64,000 nt of DNA from Aralia elata. Taxonomy: Eukaryota; Streptophyta; Magnoliopsida; Apiales; Araliaceae. Of the stretch, positions 59,277-64,000 are shown in pieces (positions within the stretch are counted from its first letter, which is position 1; each line of letters opens with the position of its first letter). The stretch is from assembly GCA_034770075.1 (NCBI GenBank), contig CM068384.1:33254414-33318413 (forward strand). The letters are read 5' to 3'. Below the pieces are notes generated by a model, which made no database searches, was not told the origin of the DNA, and saw nothing but the letters and a program-made list of their open reading frames with translations. A program made the position numbers and the translations under genes.

Positions 59277-60167
59277 TGATAAACTCCACGGCACACTTGC
59301 GTGAGGTGGTCGTCGCCCGAATCGTTTCTAGCAAAGTTGAACGGTGGATTGCTCGCAACACCTTAACCCCTCGTCTATATGTAGGCGGTAATCTTGGTAC
59401 AATTGCTCGCTTCAGAATTCTGCGTTGAATGGACACCAACGACACCTTGACCTCTCGCTTATATGTAAGCGGTAATCTTGGTACAATCGACGATTGATGC
59501 GGTAGAAGACGCCACACACAACTATGTATTGTTGTATGATAAGTCAATAATTGAATCTTAAAGAAAACTAAGAAAAATACTTAGGAATTCTTCAAAGAAC
59601 CAAAAGTAAAGAATACTCTCACAAGAATATGATACTCTGAATATTATTGATTGAATGAATGAATGATTACAGTACTCATGTCTATTTATACTAATAGCAT
59701 GAACCCAAATCCTAAATGGAATTAACTAGTTTGATTGGAAATAGAAATTCTAATTGTATATGGAATAAGAAACTTAATCCTTTAGAGAATAACAAAACAA
59801 TTGAAATCAAACCTTAAATCCTAAAAGGAATAGAAATAGTAGTTAATAAGTAATTAGGAATCAAATCTATCTAATATTTATCCTAATCACATTAGAAATC
59901 TAAAAGATATGATAAATCCCTAAAAATATGGAAAGAAAACTGATTAAATCTTCAAAAACGCGTTCTTCGAATTTCGTGCCGCGTGACCGGCACGAGGCGC
60001 ACTGGCTGTGGCGCGGGGTGCGTTGGAACCTGCCAAGTTTCCCTTGAATTGGACTTCACAACAAGTATTATTGAGTAGTTTTAGGCCAATCTCTTGAAAA
60101 CAATTGTTGAACCCTATGAACTTGAGTCAAAATATTGTTGAAAAATTTTGACCCCCTCATGCGCGTG
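59277..60167 (-). repeat. Nested element 5' LTR
   Basis: TGATAAAC start, same body as 54,835-55,750. The final TCA of the matching end is missing: after GCGCGTG the copia LTR sequence resumes. Confidence 0.85.
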
Positions 60168-60292
60168 GAAGCTCCCCCCGGCACCCCCCCCCAAATCTTC
60201 TGTTGAGTTCTGATGGGCCAGTGCGTCGCGAAGCTCCGCTTCGCACTTGGCCTTTTTCCGAGAACTTCTTAGTTATGAGCCACAAGTTCCAA
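60168..60292 (-). repeat. Copia 5' LTR, second part
   Basis: It matches the 50,197-50,322 part of the 3' LTR (GATGGGCCAGTGCGTCGC, GAGCCACAAGTTCCAA) and ends where RLK sequence resumes. Confidence 0.85.
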
Positions 60293-61471
60293 TACTAGCT
60301 AATCTAGAAAAACTGAGCTTGGCTGAAAATGAACTGAATGGCCCGATTCCTATTCAACTTTTTGACTACCCGAAGCTATGGAGCTTGAATTTGAGTAGAA
60401 ATAGATTTAGAGAGGGTGTTCCTTTTCAAATTAACAACTTACACAATGTGCAAAATCTTGATCTTAGTCAAAATCTTTTGATTGGTAAGTTGCCACATTT
60501 GGGAGGATTAAAGAGGTTAGAGACATTGAATATTTCTCACAATGAACTCTCTGGTCCTATCGAATCAATTTTTGATGAAACGGTGAGTTTGACATCTATT
60601 GATATATCTGATAATCAGTTTGAGGGTCCCATTCCAAAAATCAAAGCTTTTCAAACAGCTACATTTGAAACTTTGATGGATAATAAAGGGTTGTGTGGAA
60701 ATTTTAACGATTTGGCGTCTTGCTCCACTAGCAGTTTGAAAAAGAACAATAATGTTGTGATCTTAATCGCACTTCCTATTTCTGGAAGTTTGATTATTTT
60801 AGCGTTGATTGTTGGGATCTTTCTGTATATTCAAAGAAGAATGAAGAAAAAAGTAAAAGAGCCAACAAAAGTTAAAGCTGAAAATATGTTTGCAATATGG
60901 AGCTATGATGGAAGGATGGTATATGAAAATATCATTGAAACTACAGAGGGATTCAGCGCCAAATATTTTATTGGCGAGGGAGGATATGGAACTGTTTATA
61001 AAGCTGAGTTGGCAAGTGGTCAAATTGTTGCCGTAAAAAAACTTCGTGTCCCACAGGATGTGGATTTGAGGAATCTAAAAAGTTTTACGAGTGAGATCTA
61101 TGTATTAACTCAGATACGCCATCGTAATATCGTGAAACTTTATGGCTTCTGTTCACATTCACTGCACTTATTTTTGATTTATGAGTTCTTGGAAGGAGGA
61201 AGCTTGGATAAGATATTGAGCGACAATAATGAAGCAGAGCAATTCGGATGGAATAAGAGGTTGAATGTTGTTAAGGGTGTTGCAAATGCTTTGTCATATA
61301 TGCACCACAATTGTTTGCCACATGTTGTTCATCGAGACATATCGAGTAAGAATATACTGTTGGATTCAGAATATGATGCTCACGTCTCTAATTTTAGCAC
61401 AGCTAAATTCTTGAAGTCAAACTCTACTAATATATCTTCATTTGCTGGAACTTTTGGATATGCAGCTCCAG
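60293..61471 (+). pseudogene. LRR receptor-like kinase, copy 2, 3' part of exon 1
   Basis: An open frame in phase with the family: last LRRs (LEKLSLAENELNGPIP through ISDNQFEGPIP), a CGNF cap, transmembrane segment VVILIALPISGSLIILALIV (about 60,754-60,829), Lys-rich stop-transfer and kinase N-lobe and C-lobe. Glycine loop GEGGYG (60,973), AVKKL (61,030), HRD in VHRDISSKN (61,325). The DFG motif reads NFS (61,390-61,398) where copy 1 keeps DFG, so Mg-binding Asp is lost. Exon 1 ends at 61,471 (CCAG before GTATGT), phase 1, matching copy 1. The 3' kinase exon is not in the window because an LTR lies in the intron. Because the 5' part is broken, no full receptor can be made from this locus as read. 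Confidence 0.88.
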
Positions 61472-61672
61472 GTATGTTTTATGATTCCATAAAGTTAATT
61501 AGAAATATTTAATATTGTTCGTTTGCATATAATTATATAATGTTTTACATCTCGGTTATTGGGGTCTTATTCTCTAAGCCTACAAGATTTCAGATAACTA
61601 AAACCATCGATATTATAATTAATTAGTGTGTTCTTTAATGCACGTTTTATGTTTAAGGCACCAAGCATAAGT
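61472..61672 (+). other. Start of RLK copy 2 intron
   Basis: It aligns with copy 1 intron 4,451-4,690 (GGGGTCTT, CTCTAAGCCTACAAG, CGATATTATAATTAATTA). It is cut by the LTR at 61,673. Confidence 0.8.
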
Positions 61673-62309
61673 TGTGACGCCCCCAAAATAGGTCCACACA
61701 ACCCATATTGAGTCGCCAATAACATTCTACAAAAATACAAATACAAATACGAATTTTCCTATTTGCAACTAATATTTGTCGTGCAAAATACGACCACACA
61801 CATACTGTGACTTTTCATACAAATATCGTACCGTATGGTACCACAGTATCCAAACCCAAATTATTACAATGCCGTAAAAAGACGACAACACATGTTTTAA
61901 GTCTCTAGTACAATCATTATTAAACTATGCCATAACTTGATAAGGACAACCACTAACTCGGACCATCACTCCACTCCCCGGCTAGTCCCAGCTACATTTT
62001 CCTTTCCTGAAAAGAACAATGGAACAAAACTGAAAAGGGTGAGCTCAAATAGCCCAGTAAGAAATATCATGACTAAGATAATGAAGAATAAAATTTATCT
62101 TTAGTCTTCAACAGAATTAAATCAGAGATTTAAAGATATTTTAATTGTTCAACAACAACAATTGCAGCGGAACCAACAATCCATTAGAAGAGTCAAGTAG
62201 ATTATAATATCTACCATCTTCTATAAATTAAAGGATCACCACCAATATTTTATCCCTGTAACACCAATCAACAATTCCTGTTTATGAACATCCAAATCAA
62301 CAGTTTATA

Positions 62310-62530
62310 TTCAACAACCTCTCTTTGCACTACGTGCCAAAGATATTTATTTATAACATCACCGGTCATGATCATGCCAAACGCCAGTTCATCTTTGCAC
62401 TATGGGCCAAAGAGAACTTTCACCATACGCCTTTGTTTGTAACACCAAAAGTCATGATAATACCAATACACAGTTTGGTCAAAATCATGTCACGCCAGTT
62501 CATCTTTGCACTACGGGCCAAAGAGAACTA
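62310..62530. repeat. Tandem repeat in LTR, ~80-100 bp x 3
   Basis: Each unit contains CTTTGCACTACGGGCCAAAG (variants) followed by a TCATGAT-type block and CGCCAGTTCATC. It lies inside the terminal LTR. Confidence 0.7.
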
Positions 62531-62989
62531 TCACCACAATTTAAGTATGAGGATGAGGATGATGACAATGATACAGTGAGATTAAGGATAAGAAAAACTT
62601 ATAATTTAATCAGTATCAAAGATTGACCAAATTGCCAACACGATGATCAAATTGTGGAGTCAAATTCAAGAATGATATTCAAGAAATTATTTCATGCTTC
62701 AACTATAACGTATAAAATGAAATAGAAAGATTCAAGTGAAAAGATATTAGATGAAGCACAAACTATTAAGGATATTCTACCAATTTTCAGGGATTTTCTC
62801 CATTTAAAAATAAGGTTTTGGAAACAAACAAGGATTTCTTATCCTAAATGGAGAAATGTGAAAGAAAAAGATATCCCTTAACGAGTACAAAAGAAATGAT
62901 ACGTTATACGAGTATAACAGAATATATGAAACTGCAAATGGATTTTTCACCTGTCATGCGATAATTCGCGTAGACAGATTATTTCCACA

Positions 62990-63290
62990 ACAGATTAATA
63001 AGTAATGAATACAAAGGGTTATTCACCAGGTACAACACTCGTACATACAGGTTATTCCCACAGAATAATAAGGAATGAATACAAAGGATATTCACCAGGT
63101 ACGACACTCGTACATACAGGTTATTCCCACAGAATAATAAGGAATGAATACAAAGGGTATTCACCAGGTACGACACTCGTACATACAGGTTATTCCCACA
63201 GAATAATAAGGAATGAATATAAAAGGATATTCACCAGACATGCGTCATACCGCACGAACAGGTTATCCCCACAAATTAATATAGAACGAA
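62990..63290. repeat. 69-bp tandem repeat, about 4 units
   Basis: The unit includes AGGAATGAATACAAAGG, TATTCACCAGGTACGACACT and ACATACAGGTTATTCCCACA. Because 69 is a multiple of three, it yields a repeating 23-residue frame by chance; that frame is not a gene. Confidence 0.85.
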
Positions 63291-63589
63291 TAACAACCTT
63301 TATGAGTATAATATCACTTACGAACATGAAAGCAAATGATATTATATATGAGTATGAAAGAAATGATATTCCCTACCTTCGTTAACTGGATGTTACTTTC
63401 TATGAAGTTTACTAACTTCGGATAATACTAGTATTCTCACAAATACTCACAATAGCTTAGCACACTAAGAGAACTTCAGAAATTTAGAGAGAGAGGAAGT
63501 ATAAGCAATGAAGGTGTGAAAATTTCTTAAGCAAACTCTCCCTATTTATAGGAAAATCAAGGTGAGGGCATTTTGGTCTTTTCCCCATA

Positions 63590-63690
63590 TTCTTTTAATA
63601 TCATCCATCCATTTTTTCTTCCATTAATATCATCCATCCATTTTTTCTTCCATTAATATCATCCATCCATTTTTTCTTCCATTATCAAAA
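63590..63690. repeat. ~31-bp tandem repeat x 3
   Basis: CATCCATCCATTTTTTCTTC followed by CATTAATAT, three times. It ends in a small array of ATTATCAAAAGATAA units. Confidence 0.8.
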
Positions 63691-64000
63691 GATAATTCCA
63701 TTATCAAAAGATAAAACCATTAAAAAATAACTCCATTATCAAAATAAATCCCTTTTTCTGTATTATTGTGTTAAATGCATTAATATCACAGATAGCATAT
63801 ACTCGCAATACTGACAACCAGATTATTCCCAGGAAAGAGGGGGCCTTCCATAAAAAATGGCGCGCAATTAAATAACCCCTTTCCTTGACAGAATTTCTAG
63901 ACATTGTCGATAATGCTAAAATATCCTATCAAATGATATAAGTTACAGTGTCGTGATAAATAGTAAAATATATTATGCAGATGCTAATTAACAATTATTG

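Larger units (their letters stand above)
54835..60167 (-). mobile_element. LTR element with gag and RT-derived ORFs, nested in copia LTR
   Basis: Its LTRs are 54,835-55,750 (3') and 59,277-60,167 (5'), both starting TGATAAACTCCACGG. They are about 97% alike by eye, and the 3' LTR has a 21-bp-scale extra block near 55,580. Primer site and polypurine tract are present. The interior has a gag capsid fragment, a charged K/E-rich region and two overlapping minus-strand ORFs (57,755-56,232 and 56,241-55,510). No protease, RNase H or integrase is seen. It lacks a clear target duplication; it entered a G/C hairpin in the copia LTR. It must rely on another element's enzymes. Confidence 0.85.
50001..60292 (-). 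mobile_element. Ty1/copia element, Tork/TNT1-like, inside RLK copy 2
   Basis: On the minus strand: 5' LTR (54,354-54,834 plus 60,168-60,292), initiator-Met primer site, gag, protease, integrase, reverse transcriptase, RNase H, polypurine tract and a truncated 3' LTR (50,001-50,325). The 3' LTR lacks about 265 bp corresponding to 54,354-54,620. The outer end of the 5' LTR reads CCAA, not the CCAACA expected. No clean target duplication is seen, so the insertion site was later rearranged or deleted. The two LTRs differ far more than those of the gypsy elements, which marks an older insertion. Confidence 0.85.
61673..64000 (-). mobile_element. LTR of another long-LTR retrotransposon, running off the window
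   Basis: Starts TGTGACGCCCCCAAAATAGG in the RLK intron. Its first bases and a TATA-like CTATTTATAGG (read inverted CCTATAAATAG, at 63,541-63,551) resemble the layout of the Tekay/Del-like LTR at 24,665, but the interior differs. Internal tandem repeats lie at 62,310-62,530, 62,990-63,290 and 63,590-63,690. No coding ORF is seen in 2.3 kb, consistent with LTR only. Orientation is inferred from the similarity in layout. The short ORFs here follow the tandem repeats. Confidence 0.65.

Noticed and set aside
62990..63290. CRISPR-like regular repeat
   Set aside because: Units are directly adjacent with no unique spacers, in a plant LTR; it is a minisatellite.
63005..63385. 126-codon ORF with a repeating 23-residue unit
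   Set aside because: Product of the 69-bp tandem repeat in an LTR; unit length divisible by three keeps any frame open.

Overview
The window is eukaryotic plant nuclear DNA, most likely from an AT-rich eudicot genome. The evidence is a leucine-rich-repeat receptor kinase of plant type with GT-AG introns, a plant CACTA (En/Spm) transposon, plant-type Ty3/gypsy and Ty1/copia LTR retrotransposons, and Stowaway-like MITEs. I cannot name the species. No intact host gene is visible; the window is a receptor-kinase cluster heavily invaded by nested transposons.

Layout. (1) 1-7.3 kb: a broken LRR receptor-like kinase (RLK copy 1, + strand) with TATA box, LRR exon, a ~2.5 kb intron holding a Stowaway-like MITE, and the 3' kinase exon. 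Its lesions are mostly single-base insertions, so part of the damage may be assembly error. (2) 7.3-12.1 kb: AT-rich flank, a ~105-bp tandem array, and a degenerate stretch with a plant-mobile-domain-like remnant. (3) 12.1-18.4 kb: a 5'-truncated CACTA transposon (one CACTA terminus, subterminal repeats, broken TNPA- and TNPD-type genes, - strand). (4) 18.4-20.6 kb: AT microsatellite, an LTR scrap and a host-flank repeat. (5) 20.6-42.05 kb: a Tat-type Ty3/gypsy element (541-bp LTRs, TSD AGAAG, - strand) with a three-exon antisense ORF, split by a Tekay/Del-like chromovirus (24,665-36,452; 3.4-kb LTRs, TSD ACAAC, - strand). (6) 42.05-49.0 kb: duplicated AT-rich flank and MITEs. (7) 49.0-61.67 kb: RLK copy 2 (+), with TATA box and 5' LRR half, then a Tork/TNT1-like copia element (- strand) whose 5' LTR is itself split by a further LTR element (54,835-60,167), then the 3' LRR, transmembrane and kinase half. 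(8) 61,673-64,000: start of another long LTR in the RLK intron, running off the window.

The two RLK copies share promoter, coding sequence, intron and an upstream MITE, so they are paralogues from a local duplication. Both are broken; copy 2 also has a DFG-to-NFS change in its kinase. The unit I find most unusual is the LTR element at 54.8-60.2 kb: it keeps a gag fragment, but in place of a normal pol it has a long uninterrupted ORF with two diverged copies of a gypsy reverse-transcriptase segment. All conclusions come from reading the sequence; no searches were run, and lineage names rest on remembered family motifs.
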